This document shows positions 16,491 to 25,615 of a DNA stretch of 64,000 nucleotides, in pieces. The translations under genes were made by a program, and so were the position numbers. The stretch is taken from the NCBI GenBank assembly GCA_004028795.1, contig SAIW01000008.1, forward strand, positions 62,001-126,000, given 5' to 3'. The stretch comes from Chitinophagaceae bacterium (lineage in GTDB: Bacteria > Bacteroidota > Bacteroidia > Chitinophagales > Chitinophagaceae). Position 1 is the first letter of the stretch. Each line of letters begins with the position of its first letter. Under the pieces are notes generated by a model. It was not told where the DNA came from. It saw nothing but the letters and a program-made list of their open reading frames with translations, and made no database searches.

Positions 16491-17612
16491 TTACACACGC
16501 ACATAAATTTTCTTTTTATCCATCCAGTAACCAAGGCTCCAACACAACAACATATAGCATACCGCATATAAAAACGAACCCAAATAGTTACCAACTAAAC
16601 TGAACACATTTGTAAATAACCATCCGTGTAAACTTGTATTGCCAACTTTAATCATATCAAATACAGTTGCTAATAATTCTGACAATAAATAAATAACAAG
16701 AGGGTTTCTGCCCAGTACTTCAAAAAAATAATACTGCTTATTATTAAATTCAATCCAATAAATAACAGCTGCAAGAATTATACAGTCTAAACCAACTGTT
16801 AATGTAACAAACGAACTTGTCCATAATTTTTTATTTACAGGCAATACTAAATTCCAGAAATAACTGATAACTAATAATGCAAAACCAATCAACATTATTT
16901 TAGTTAACCCTTCATAAGTTTTTCCTTTTTGTTGAATGTAATTGCCGATAGCAAAGCCCGCAACAACATTGGCAATTGCCGGTAAAGTACTTAACCAACC
17001 TTCGGGGTCAAAAGCAATATGTTCGCCATGATACATGTGTTTATCGCCCATTAACCACAAGTCTAATTTTATTCCTGCATTGCCTGTTAAACCAAGTTCA
17101 TTTCCGCTATCGCCAAATACCAATAATAAAACCCAGTAAGCAAGTAAAAATAAAATACTGATAATAATTGCCATCCTTTCTTTCAAAAAATAAATTAGTA
17201 ACCCCGCAATTCCATAACATAAAGCAATACGTTGTAATACGCCCATGATGCGGGTTTCAGTAATTGGAAACGAAAATATTTTACCTGCATCATTCAACTT
17301 AAAAAAAGGAAACCAATACATTAGATAACCTAACAAAAAAATAATGAACGTTCTTTTCAATATTTTAAATACAACTTGCTGTTGCGATAGCGTATTCCAT
17401 TTCTTCAATACAAAACTCATTGCATTGCCCACTGCAAATAAGAAAGATGGAAATACTAAATCTGTTGGTGTAAACCCATGCCATTTAGCATGTAATAACG
17501 GCGACCATGTTGTTTGATAATTGCCGGAAGTGTTTACAATTATCATAAAGCATACGGTTATTCCTCTAAAAATATCTAAAGCTGTAAATCGGTTGGTTTG
17601 GGGTAAGTTCAT
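16491..17612 (-). CDS. HGSNAT-like membrane acyltransferase (DUF5009/YeiB-related)
   Basis: 373 residues from ATG at 17610-17612 (MNLPQTNRFTALDIFRG). An upstream in-frame TTG is less likely. About ten transmembrane helices fill the protein. Family hallmarks are 'ALDIFRGITVCFMIIVNTSGN', then 'HAKWHGFTPTDLVFPSFLFAVGNAMSF'. This includes the H-x3-HG-x-T-x-TD pattern seen in heparan-alpha-glucosaminide N-acetyltransferase relatives. These bacterial proteins are thought to acetylate a sugar at the membrane. The actual substrate is unknown. The C-terminus ends in a basic 'DKKKIYVRV'. Confidence 0.85.
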   Translation of the reverse strand: MNLPQTNRFTALDIFRGITVCFMIIVNTSGNYQTTWSPLLHAKWHGFTPTDLVFPSFLFAVGNAMSFVLKKWNTLSQQQVVFKILKRTFIIFLLGYLMYWFPFFKLNDAGKIFSFPITETRIMGVLQRIALCYGIAGLLIYFLKERMAIIISILFLLAYWVLLLVFGDSGNELGLTGNAGIKLDLWLMGDKHMYHGEHIAFDPEGWLSTLPAIANVVAGFAIGNYIQQKGKTYEGLTKIMLIGFALLVISYFWNLVLPVNKKLWTSSFVTLTVGLDCIILAAVIYWIEFNNKQYYFFEVLGRNPLVIYLLSELLATVFDMIKVGNTSLHGWLFTNVFSLVGNYLGSFLYAVCYMLLCWSLGYWMDKKKIYVRV

Positions 17613-17714
17613 AAGCAAACATTCATTTCAACAAAATAATCATTTTTCAATTAGGTAATAATAGTTTATTTCTGCTAACTTTAAAACATTCTTTCTAACG
17701 ATAAACCTTCTGTT

Positions 17715-19085
17715 ATGCCTAAATCTTTTTCCCGTAGAGATATTTTAAAAACTATAGGTATTTCTGCAAGTGCCGCTTTATTACCATCATTCTCTTTTGC
17801 TGATGAAAACGGTAATGAAATTATTTTACCTGATAACAACAGGTTAAAACATTTAGATAAACCTTTAACTGCAATAACATTAGGGGCAGGCAACAGGGGT
17901 AATGTGTATGGAAATTATGCCTTGAAATTCCCCGATAAATTAGATATAGTTGGCGTAGCAGAACCGATTGCTATTAGAAATGAACGTTATGCAACTAAAC
18001 ATAAAATAGAAGATAAAAACAGATTTAAAACATGGGAAGATGTTTTTAAAGTACCCAAGTTTGCAGATGCCATAATTATTACTACGCCTGATAATTTACA
18101 TTATGGCCCATGCATGGCTGCATTAAAAATGGGGTATCATATATTGTTAGAAAAACCCATATCTCCAAGCGAGCAGGAATGCAGAAACATTTTAAGTATG
18201 GCAAAGCAATCAGGTAAAGTTGTCGGGGTTTGCCATGTATTACGTTATGCACCTTATTTTATAAAACTAAAAGAATTAATGCATAACGGTGCTATTGGAG
18301 AAGTAGTAAGCATTCAACATATGGAGCCGATTATGAATGTACATATGAGTCATTCTTATGTTAGAGGTAATTGGCATAACAGTAAAGAAACAACACCTAT
18401 TATTCTTGCTAAATCCTGCCACGATTTAGATATTTTAAGATGGATGGTTGAAAAAAAATGTGAACATATTCAGGCATTCGGAGATTTAAAATGGTTTAAA
18501 CAAACTAACGCACCACAAGGCAGTACAGACAGGTGTACCAATGGTTGTGCTATCGAAGCAACCTGTCCATATTCTGCATTAAAAATTTATTATAGAAACA
18601 GAACCTGGTTGCATCATTTCGATTTGCCAGAGGATAAGGAAAAGCAAGGTGAGGCGATTATGAATTATTTAAAAAATACCAATTACGGAAAATGTGTTTA
18701 CAGAATGGATAATGATCAGCCGGATCATTACGTTACCAATATTCAATTTGCAGATAGTGTTACTGCAAGTTTTAGCATGGAAGCATTTACACCTGTTGAA
18801 GGAAGAAGAACAAGAGTTATGGGGAGCATGGGGTATATTGAAGGAGATATGACTTCTTTCACTATGACAGATTTCAGAACAGGAAAAGCTGAAACATGGA
18901 AAGAAACAACAGATACGCATGGTGGAGGAGATTGGCATTTAGTAGAGAACTGGATTGAGGCAGTAAGCAAAAACGATGCATCGCTATTAACTTCAACAAT
19001 AGATCAATCAATTGAAAGTCATATAATGGGTTTTATGGCAGAAAAAAGCAGGTTAGAAAATAAAGTACAACCTGTGATTGTATAA
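17715..19085 (+). CDS. Tat-exported Gfo/Idh/MocA family oxidoreductase
   Basis: A 456-residue protein. A twin-arginine signal (SRRDILKTIGISASAALLPS) sends the folded protein across the inner membrane. A Rossmann fold follows: 'LGAGNRGNVYGNYA', 'VGVAEPIAIRNERYA', 'DAIIITTPDNLHYGPCMAALKMGYHILLEKPIS' with the EKP motif, then the C-terminal alpha/beta domain with 'LAKSCHDLDILRWMV'. NAD(P) is the expected cofactor, and the substrate is probably a sugar or cyclitol. Several exported relatives (GH109) act as glycosidases through an NAD-dependent mechanism, but I cannot decide from sequence. A cluster of Cys residues around 'RCTNGCAIEATCPYSA' is unusual and could bind metal. Confidence 0.88.
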   Translation: MPKSFSRRDILKTIGISASAALLPSFSFADENGNEIILPDNNRLKHLDKPLTAITLGAGNRGNVYGNYALKFPDKLDIVGVAEPIAIRNERYATKHKIEDKNRFKTWEDVFKVPKFADAIIITTPDNLHYGPCMAALKMGYHILLEKPISPSEQECRNILSMAKQSGKVVGVCHVLRYAPYFIKLKELMHNGAIGEVVSIQHMEPIMNVHMSHSYVRGNWHNSKETTPIILAKSCHDLDILRWMVEKKCEHIQAFGDLKWFKQTNAPQGSTDRCTNGCAIEATCPYSALKIYYRNRTWLHHFDLPEDKEKQGEAIMNYLKNTNYGKCVYRMDNDQPDHYVTNIQFADSVTASFSMEAFTPVEGRRTRVMGSMGYIEGDMTSFTMTDFRTGKAETWKETTDTHGGGDWHLVENWIEAVSKNDASLLTSTIDQSIESHIMGFMAEKSRLENKVQPVIV

Positions 19086-19116
19086 ATTAGTTTTACTGTA
19101 ACAATCTTTATTTACA

Positions 19117-20052
19117 ATGCAAAAATTGCTGCTTTTAATAGTTATCATTATTTCACTTTCTTTCATTAATTTAAAAGAAGATAACACTTTTAAAATTACT
19201 ATACCACCAGGTACTTCTCAAATAAAAGATAGTTTATACATGGATAATTATGAAGTAAGTAATATGGCTTGGAAGGAGTTTATTGCGTGGGTGCAGAAAT
19301 ACGATGAAGATACTTTGAAGTATAAAAAATTAGAAGCAGACACAACCGTTTGGTATTCTTTAAAGTACGATGCAGACAGATATATTAACGCATACTTTAT
19401 CTCACCTTCTTTTTATAGTTATCCTATCGTTGGTATCAGTTACGAGCAGGCAAAAGAATTTTGTGAATGGAGGACAGAACGGGTAAATGAATTATTACAA
19501 AAAACACCAGGCTCAGCTTTTAAACGTGTTGAATACAGATTGCCAACCGAAGCTGAATGGGAATTGGCTGCAGCAGGAAAATTAGATACAGCAAAGTTTC
19601 CGTACGGCTATGAACATACTAAAGAACGTATTAAAGGAGGTGATACAGTAAGGATGTTTAATTGTGTTTATCTGGATTTTGATTCTTTGAGCGATAGGCA
19701 AAATATTGTAATGCCTGTAAATTCAGGAAGGCCTAATCAATATGGTATTTATAATATGATTGGTAATGTGGGAGAAATGGTTAGTGAGAAAGGGTTGGCT
19801 AAAGGCGGCTTTTACGATTTGCCATTAGAATTTTGTAAAATAAAAGAACAATCATCTTATAAATTTCCAAACAGGTACTTAGGCTTTAGGTGTGTTTGTT
19901 TAGTTGATAATTCATTTTCTGCCAAGCAGCAAAAAGATGCTTTTAAGAAAGAAAAGAAAGAAAAACATGAAAAGCCAGATGCTCCTGAAAATAAAGAGCA
20001 ACCTAAAAAAGATAAAAAGAAAAAAGGCTCCGGTTTTGAACAGGAGCAATAA
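19117..20052 (+). CDS. Exported FGE/SUMF1-domain protein
   Basis: A 311-residue protein with an N-terminal signal (LLLIVIISLSFINLK). The formylglycine-generating-enzyme fold follows: 'DNYEVSNMAWKEFIAWV', 'YPIVGISYEQAKEFCEWRTERVNE', 'EYRLPTEAEWELAAAGKL', 'YGIYNMIGNVGEMVSEKGLAKGGFY' and 'NRYLGFRCV'. The copper-binding cysteine pair of true FGEs is not visible at the expected place, so sulfatase activation is unlikely. Many Bacteroidota relatives, such as the GldJ/GldK group, use this fold structurally. The last 40 residues are Lys/Glu-rich and probably disordered. The next gene starts 11 bp later, so the two are probably an operon. Confidence 0.8.
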   Translation: MQKLLLLIVIIISLSFINLKEDNTFKITIPPGTSQIKDSLYMDNYEVSNMAWKEFIAWVQKYDEDTLKYKKLEADTTVWYSLKYDADRYINAYFISPSFYSYPIVGISYEQAKEFCEWRTERVNELLQKTPGSAFKRVEYRLPTEAEWELAAAGKLDTAKFPYGYEHTKERIKGGDTVRMFNCVYLDFDSLSDRQNIVMPVNSGRPNQYGIYNMIGNVGEMVSEKGLAKGGFYDLPLEFCKIKEQSSYKFPNRYLGFRCVCLVDNSFSAKQQKDAFKKEKKEKHEKPDAPENKEQPKKDKKKKGSGFEQEQ

Positions 20053-20063
20053 TTAAAATTAAT

Positions 20064-21062
20064 ATGCGATTACTGAAAAAAATTCTTGCCGTTATATTAG
20101 TGCTTTGTATTATTTATATACTTGGCCCTAAACCGCAAACCCCTGTATATAAAACAGATTTACCTATCATTCCTGATGATACAACAGCACTAATAAAATA
20201 TGTGGCTGCAAAAGAGGCATTGCATAAAATAAAACCTGATAATGAAGCAAGAATTGTTTGGGCAAACGATTCTGCAAAAAACCAAACAGAATATGCTATT
20301 GTTTACCTGCATGGATATTCTGCTTCGCAGGAAGAAGGTAATCCGGTTCACAGAAATATTGCTAAACAGTTTGGCTGTAACCTTTATCTGTCAAGGCTTT
20401 CACAACATGGTATAGATACAACAGATGCATTACAAAACCTAACAGCCGATAATTATTGGGAAAGTGCCAAAGAAGCTTATGCTATCGGCAAACAGTTAGG
20501 TAAAAAAGTTATTTTAATGGGTACATCAACAGGTTCAAGTTTAGCATTGCAGTTAGCAGCCACTTATCCTGATATTGCCGGTTTAATTTTGATGAGTCCT
20601 AATATAGAAATTAACGACCCCAATGCATGGATTTTAAATAATCATTGGGGCTTGCAGATTGCAAGATTGGTTGTCGGTTCAAAATACAGAGATATAACAG
20701 GCAGATCAGCTCAATACAATCAATACTGGAATACACATTACCGGTTAGAAAGTGCTGTTGCTTTAGAAGAGTTATTAGAAACTGCTATGACGAGAAACAC
20801 TTTTAATAAAGTAACACAACCAACATTGGTATTATATTATTATAAAGATGAACAACATCAGGATAATGTAGTTCGTGTAAGTGCCATGAAAAAAATGTTT
20901 GCAGCATTAGCAACGCCATCAAATAATAAAAGAATGATTGCGGTGCCTGATGCCGGTAATCATGTTATAGGTTCACCTATTCAATCAAAAGACATTGAAA
21001 CTCCGCAAAAAGAAACAGCTTTGTTTTTAAAGCAGGTAATGAAGTTGCAGCCTGTTCAATAA
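20064..21062 (+). CDS. Alpha/beta hydrolase
   Basis: A 332-residue protein with an N-terminal membrane anchor (LKKILAVILVLCIIYIL). The hydrolase fold shows the oxyanion segment 'AIVYLHGYSASQ', the nucleophile elbow LMGTSTGSS (Ser155), a late Asp in 'YYYKDEQHQDNV' and the catalytic His in 'PDAGNHVIG'. An esterase or lipase-like activity on an acyl substrate is likely, but the substrate is unknown. It sits 11 bp after the FGE-domain gene and 48 bp before fabH, so it may belong to a lipid or envelope operon. Confidence 0.85.
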   Translation: MRLLKKILAVILVLCIIYILGPKPQTPVYKTDLPIIPDDTTALIKYVAAKEALHKIKPDNEARIVWANDSAKNQTEYAIVYLHGYSASQEEGNPVHRNIAKQFGCNLYLSRLSQHGIDTTDALQNLTADNYWESAKEAYAIGKQLGKKVILMGTSTGSSLALQLAATYPDIAGLILMSPNIEINDPNAWILNNHWGLQIARLVVGSKYRDITGRSAQYNQYWNTHYRLESAVALEELLETAMTRNTFNKVTQPTLVLYYYKDEQHQDNVVRVSAMKKMFAALATPSNNKRMIAVPDAGNHVIGSPIQSKDIETPQKETALFLKQVMKLQPVQ

Positions 21063-21110
21063 TATCCTGAAAAATAAATTCCCTTACCTTCATTTTTCTA
21101 ACGATTAATT

Positions 21111-22160
21111 ATGCCAAAAAGTATAATAGCAGGTATTGGTATGTATGTTCCCGAAAACATTGTTACTAATAACGATTTATTGCAGTATATGGATACCAGT
21201 GATGAATGGATAAAGGAAAGAACAGGTATTAAAGAACGTCGCTATGCTCACAGAACAGAAGAAACTACAACAACAATGGCAATTGAAGCTTCAAAAATTG
21301 CCATTGAAAGAGCAGGTATAACAGCACAGGATATTGATTTTATTGTGTTTGCAACATTATCACCCGATTATTATTTTCCGGGTTGTGGTGTGTTATTACA
21401 ACGTGCCATGCAAATGAAAGAAATAGGAGCATTAGATGTTCGTAATCAATGCAGCGGCTTTGTATATGCACTAAGTGTAGCCGATCAATTTATTAAAACA
21501 GGTATGTATAAAAACATATTGGTTGTGGGTGCAGAGAAACATTCATTCGGTTTAGATTTTAGTACAAGGGGCAGAAATGTGAGTGTTATTTTTGGTGATG
21601 GTGCAGGTGCAGTTTTATTGCAACCAACAGAAGATAATAACAGAGGAATACTAAGTACACATTTACACAGCGATGGTGAAAGTGCAGAAATATTAGCTAT
21701 GTACAATCCCGGTACACATGCCAATTATTGGGGCACTAAAAATTATGCAAGCTTTAATGATGCACCGATTGCAGATATGTTTATGAGCCATGCAATGATT
21801 GATAATGCTCAGAATTTTCCGTTTATGGATGGACCCAGTGTATTTAAAAAAGCAGTTGTTAAATTTCCAGAAGTAATAATGGAGGCATTAGAAAAGAATG
21901 GTTATTTGCCTAAGGATATTCATATGCTAATTCCGCATCAGGCCAATTTGCGTATTGCACAATATGTACAACAGAGATTAGGCTTGAAAGATGAACAGGT
22001 GTATAATAATATTCAGCACTACGGAAACACAACAGCTGCAAGCGTTCCCATTGCATTATGCGAAGCATGGGAGCAAGGAAAAATTAAAGAAGGAAATTTA
22101 GTTTGCCTGGCAGCATTTGGTAGTGGTTTTACATGGGCAAGTGCATTATTGAAGTGGTAA
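21111..22160 (+). CDS. fabH: Beta-ketoacyl-ACP synthase III (KASIII)
   Basis: A 349-residue thiolase-fold enzyme. The catalytic triad is readable: Cys114 (RNQCSGFVYA), His276 (IPHQANLRIA) and Asn306 (HYGNTTAAS). KASIII condenses acetyl- or branched acyl-CoA with malonyl-ACP to start fatty-acid synthesis. It is about 20-30 residues longer than typical FabH. The extra part falls around residues 200-240 (NPGTHANYWGTKNYAS..., ADMFMSHAMIDNAQNF), which may shape a different acyl pocket. A palindromic repeat starts right at its stop codon. Confidence 0.92.
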   Translation: MPKSIIAGIGMYVPENIVTNNDLLQYMDTSDEWIKERTGIKERRYAHRTEETTTTMAIEASKIAIERAGITAQDIDFIVFATLSPDYYFPGCGVLLQRAMQMKEIGALDVRNQCSGFVYALSVADQFIKTGMYKNILVVGAEKHSFGLDFSTRGRNVSVIFGDGAGAVLLQPTEDNNRGILSTHLHSDGESAEILAMYNPGTHANYWGTKNYASFNDAPIADMFMSHAMIDNAQNFPFMDGPSVFKKAVVKFPEVIMEALEKNGYLPKDIHMLIPHQANLRIAQYVQQRLGLKDEQVYNNIQHYGNTTAASVPIALCEAWEQGKIKEGNLVCLAAFGSGFTWASALLKW

Positions 22161-22242
22161 CCCCAACCCTAAAGGGAGTAGAAAAACAGAATTTAAAAAT
22201 GGACATTATAAATAACACAAATTCCCCTTCAGGGGATAGGGG
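22160..22242. repeat. Imperfect inverted-repeat element between fabH and the lipid kinase
   Basis: The left arm ACCCCAACCCTAAAGGGAG (22160-22178) and the right arm TTCCCCTTCAGGGGATAGGG (22222-22241) are imperfect inverted copies, about 43 bp apart. This arrangement resembles short mobile intergenic elements of Bacteroidota. The right arm lies inside the next coding sequence. Confidence 0.55.
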
Positions 22243-23134
22243 CAAAATAATTTACCTGATTAATCCTATTTCGGGTACATCAAAAAAAGATACAGTAAAA
22301 AAATTAATAGAAAGAGAATCTAAAGCTCAAGACATTGAATTTGAAATTTTACCAACTAATGCCAAAGGAAATTATGATGTATTAAAAGAGAAGATTGAAA
22401 AAGAAAATATTACGGATGTTGTTATGGTTGGTGGAGATGGCACTGTAAACCAGGTTACACAATCACTAAAAAATGTAAAAGTAAATTTCGGTATCATTCC
22501 CTTTGGAAGTGGCAACGGGCTTGCGTTTGCAGCAGGTATTCCAAAAAAACCGGAAGCAGCTTTAGCAGTTGTTTTTTCAGGAAAAGCCAAACCTGTTGAT
22601 GCATTTTATATCAATAATCATTATTCCTGCATGTTAAGTGGCGTTGGGTTCGATGCACAGGTGGCACATAATTTTGCAGCGAAAGAAACAAGAGGTTTAT
22701 TTACATACACACAACAAAGTCTTATTAATTTTTTTAAAGCACAGCCATATCAGTTTGAAATTTTATTAGATGGATTTTCTTTTTTTACAGATGCATTTGC
22801 TATAAGCATTGCCAACAGTAATCAATTCGGAAATAATGTAACCATTGCACCGCAGGCAAGTTTAAATGATGGATTGTTAGATATTGTAATTGTTCAAAAA
22901 ATGAACAAAGCAAAATTGCCCTTTGCATTATTAAAACAGTTGCGTGGCAATAATAAATTGCAGCAATTGGTTGAAGATATTACGAATAAAAACATTATTT
23001 ACTTTCAAACGTCTTCATTAACTATACGTAATTTAAAACTTGCTCCACTGCATATTGACGGCGAACCGAGAGAAACACATGATGAATTAAAAGTGGAAAT
23101 AGTAAAAAGTTGTTTTCATTTATTACAGCCATAA
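22199..23134 (+). CDS. Diacylglycerol/lipid kinase family protein
   Basis: 311 residues from ATG at 22199. An ATG at 22133 would overlap fabH and translate the repeat arm. The domain begins at 'KIIYLINPISGTSKK' and contains 'DVVMVGGDGTVNQV' (the GGDGT nucleotide motif), 'FGIIPFGSGNGLAFAAG' and 'NDGLLDIVIV', as in YegS/DgkB-type lipid kinases. It probably phosphorylates diacylglycerol or a sphingoid base; sphingolipids occur in this phylum. The first 15 residues (MDIINNTNSPSGDRG) are largely encoded by the right arm of a repeat element, so they are not part of the ancestral fold. Confidence 0.9.
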   Translation: MDIINNTNSPSGDRGKIIYLINPISGTSKKDTVKKLIERESKAQDIEFEILPTNAKGNYDVLKEKIEKENITDVVMVGGDGTVNQVTQSLKNVKVNFGIIPFGSGNGLAFAAGIPKKPEAALAVVFSGKAKPVDAFYINNHYSCMLSGVGFDAQVAHNFAAKETRGLFTYTQQSLINFFKAQPYQFEILLDGFSFFTDAFAISIANSNQFGNNVTIAPQASLNDGLLDIVIVQKMNKAKLPFALLKQLRGNNKLQQLVEDITNKNIIYFQTSSLTIRNLKLAPLHIDGEPRETHDELKVEIVKSCFHLLQP

Positions 23135-23190
23135 TAATTACCGTTATTTCAGTTTTTTGTACCAAGCTTTTGTATCACTATAACGCTTTT

Positions 23191-23210
23191 GTTGCGTCGC
23201 ACTCTTGTGC
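23191..23210 (+). repeat. Dispersed intergenic repeat, copy 3
   Basis: GTTGCGTCGCACTCTTGTGC. This copy also forms a hairpin GCAC-TCTT-GTGC. It faces copy 4 as an inverted pair about 100 bp away. Similarity to copy 1 extends about 40 bp upstream. Confidence 0.75.
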
Positions 23211-23309
23211 ATTATGTTCTTTATGCAGCAAATAAAACCACAACATTGTATTACTATATGCCTTTCTGGTTGAAAATTGCTTTTATAAAAAGATGAATAA
23301 TGATAAGAA

Positions 23310-23330
23310 CGCACAAGAGTGCGACGCAAC
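23310..23330 (-). repeat. Dispersed intergenic repeat, copy 4 (inverted partner of copy 3)
   Basis: On the minus strand it reads GTTGCGTCGCACTCTTGTGC, identical to copy 3 over 20 bases. The two arms enclose about 100 bp with no ORF worth calling. Between the lipid kinase and patatin genes. Confidence 0.75.
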
Positions 23331-23370
23331 AGTTGATGCCATGAAATACTTAAGCCGGTATCTTAATTTT

Positions 23371-25599
23371 TTATTTTTCTTTTGAAATCTTAATTAAACT
23401 ATCAAACACATTTTGGTTCAGGGGATTATTTACTGCATGTTCTATACTTATTTTTTCTGCGGGTGTTAAATGAAAACTTAAGCCCGCATCTGCATCTTTA
23501 GGCAAGGGAATATATTGAAAGCATAAACGGTAGAAATTATTACCGTAACTGTTGGCAAAATAGCTTAATTGGTCGTGTTGATAATAATCCTGAAGTCTAT
23601 ACCAGTTGTTCTGTAATAAAAACATTGGCTTGGTAAAAGCACCAATAAAACTGTTGCTTTCGTACGGAGCATCCCAATCATTAATACTTCTGTCACGTAA
23701 TTGTATTAAAACAATTTTGCTTGTATTCTTTTCAAACCAATCTTTAAAAACATTTAAAAAACGCAGTGTCGTTTCCATTCCGAAATTGTCACGTAAGCCT
23801 GCATCCATAACATCAATAATAGGTTGTGTTGGCAACCATACATTCGGTAAAGCATAAGGAAAAGTTGCATTCATTCTTAATGCCGATAGTAAACGCAAAT
23901 TGCCTGCATCCTGCTTTTGAAAGAAAGAAACAAAATCAACAGCATCAGCATCAACAGGAGTAATGCGTGCAGAATCTAAGTGAGGCAACATTAAAAACCG
24001 TGCAGGGTTTGCACTGACAATCATTTTTCGCCCATCTCTGCTTATAACAGAATTAAAAAACATAAAAGGAATAGTCGCTTTTTGTTCATCAACAGCATAA
24101 TCGTTAATGCTTTTGTTTAATAAGCCATGCGTGTTTTCGTTTAACTTTTCTTCAAAAGCAAAGCCCCTGTCTTTAGCATATTTATAACCATTGTAAGAAA
24201 ATTTTTGTACAGGGCCCATGATATCTCTTGTTACAAATGAAGAGAATAAAGGGTTTAGTAAATCTGTTGAAATATCATTTACATATTGTTTACTGTAAAG
24301 GTTTATGTTTTTGTTTTTCAGCTTTTCATAATACAAGGCTCTGTAATAAGCAGCACCTAACATACCACCGGATGAACCATTAATGAACAATGTTTTTTTC
24401 ATCAATTCACCATTCATTAAACTATCAATTCTTTGCAGGGCATTCATGGTAAAAGCTGCACTGCGTAAGCCTCCGCCGCTGGTATTAATAATGTATAAAA
24501 CGGGTTTATCTTCTTTTTGTTTGGCTTTCCAGTTGTTTAAAATGGTAAGAAATTTTTCTTTATCTGCATCAACGTCTTTACTATTTGTTAGTTGCATAAT
24601 AGACTCTCTTGTGTAAGTAGGTCTTTCATTTTTGTTTTGATAATTTAAACCGTATGCTTTATTGCGAGGGTCTATAATTTCTTTTTCATAACCATAGTTA
24701 ATAAAAAAATATAACACAACAATTAACGGAATACTCCAGCTTCTGAATAATGCAGTTACAGCTCCACTTACACCAATCATTACAGAAAAGAAAATAGCAA
24801 TGCTTGCAGCCGCAGGTAATTGAAACAATTTAGAGTCTGATGAATAACCTGCAACCAATAAAAAAATAAAAGCCAATAAAATAGCCAGCAATGCTGCTAC
24901 ATGGTGGCGGTTAAAAATGCTGTCTAAAAAATCTTCGCTGTAATGCCTAACATCTCTGGGTTTGCGTAAATGTAGCCTTGCACTTAAAAACCAATCAATA
25001 TGCATTTCGCTTTTTTCTTTCGGTAATACTTTTTCAGTAACGGCTTTGTTATATTCAGAATTGGCAAAAACAATATTGTTGGATAGTGTGTAATAAATGG
25101 TTTTATCTGCACCAAAAAAATAAACAAAAGCAATTAATATAGCAATGAATAAGCCTGCTGCAAAACCTGCTGCACGCCAGGCCACCTGCGAAAACGAAAG
25201 TAATTCGCTGTAGTAAGAATAACTGAAACCTTTACAGGCATAAAAGAATAAAAATATAAGCGGAATTACAGCATTATTAATACAATACTTTAAAAAAGGC
25301 TGAGCGGTTGTAGCTAAAAACTTTATCTGTTTGGTGTGCAGAATAAATGTGGTAATATTCCAACTCATAATAAAAACACCAATGGCAATGCCTACAATTA
25401 ATGTGCTGAAGAAATTTGTTTCATTAAAATATTCAGGAGCAAGAAATAAAGAATCTGCAGCATAAGTTTTCATAAAATGCCCGGCAATGGTAGAAAATAA
25501 AATATACCAAAACAGCAACAATACCTGATAACGCCTGAAGTGTAAAAGCGTTAATTGTACAGGTAATGAAAACCAAAATCCGGTTAAATATTTTTTCAT
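23371..25599 (-). CDS. Multi-pass membrane protein with patatin-like phospholipase domain
   Basis: A 742-residue protein. The N-terminal 300 residues contain about seven to eight transmembrane helices. A patatin domain follows: 'LYIINTSGGGLRSAAFTMNAL' (oxyanion GGG-x-R), the nucleophile elbow INGSSGGMLGAAYYRAL (G-x-S-x-G) and the catalytic dyad Asp in 'VMDAGLRDNFG'. The reaction should be hydrolysis of membrane lipid acyl chains. The fusion of a large membrane domain to patatin occurs in Bacteroidota but has no defined role that I know of. It is followed downstream by the inverted repeat pair. Confidence 0.85.
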   Translation of the reverse strand: MKKYLTGFWFSLPVQLTLLHFRRYQVLLLFWYILFSTIAGHFMKTYAADSLFLAPEYFNETNFFSTLIVGIAIGVFIMSWNITTFILHTKQIKFLATTAQPFLKYCINNAVIPLIFLFFYACKGFSYSYYSELLSFSQVAWRAAGFAAGLFIAILIAFVYFFGADKTIYYTLSNNIVFANSEYNKAVTEKVLPKEKSEMHIDWFLSARLHLRKPRDVRHYSEDFLDSIFNRHHVAALLAILLAFIFLLVAGYSSDSKLFQLPAAASIAIFFSVMIGVSGAVTALFRSWSIPLIVVLYFFINYGYEKEIIDPRNKAYGLNYQNKNERPTYTRESIMQLTNSKDVDADKEKFLTILNNWKAKQKEDKPVLYIINTSGGGLRSAAFTMNALQRIDSLMNGELMKKTLFINGSSGGMLGAAYYRALYYEKLKNKNINLYSKQYVNDISTDLLNPLFSSFVTRDIMGPVQKFSYNGYKYAKDRGFAFEEKLNENTHGLLNKSINDYAVDEQKATIPFMFFNSVISRDGRKMIVSANPARFLMLPHLDSARITPVDADAVDFVSFFQKQDAGNLRLLSALRMNATFPYALPNVWLPTQPIIDVMDAGLRDNFGMETTLRFLNVFKDWFEKNTSKIVLIQLRDRSINDWDAPYESNSFIGAFTKPMFLLQNNWYRLQDYYQHDQLSYFANSYGNNFYRLCFQYIPLPKDADAGLSFHLTPAEKISIEHAVNNPLNQNVFDSLIKISKEK

Positions 25600-25615
25600 G
25601 AAGCTGCAAAATCGT

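Noticed and set aside
22133-22198. Extended N-terminus of the lipid kinase from ATG 22133
   Set aside because: It would overlap fabH by 28 bp and translate the left arm of a repeat into 22 residues with no resemblance to the family. The ATG at 22199 is better.
23181-23335. CRISPR array or insertion sequence from the paired repeats
   Set aside because: Only two copies in inverted orientation, no regular spacers, no transposase and no cas genes.
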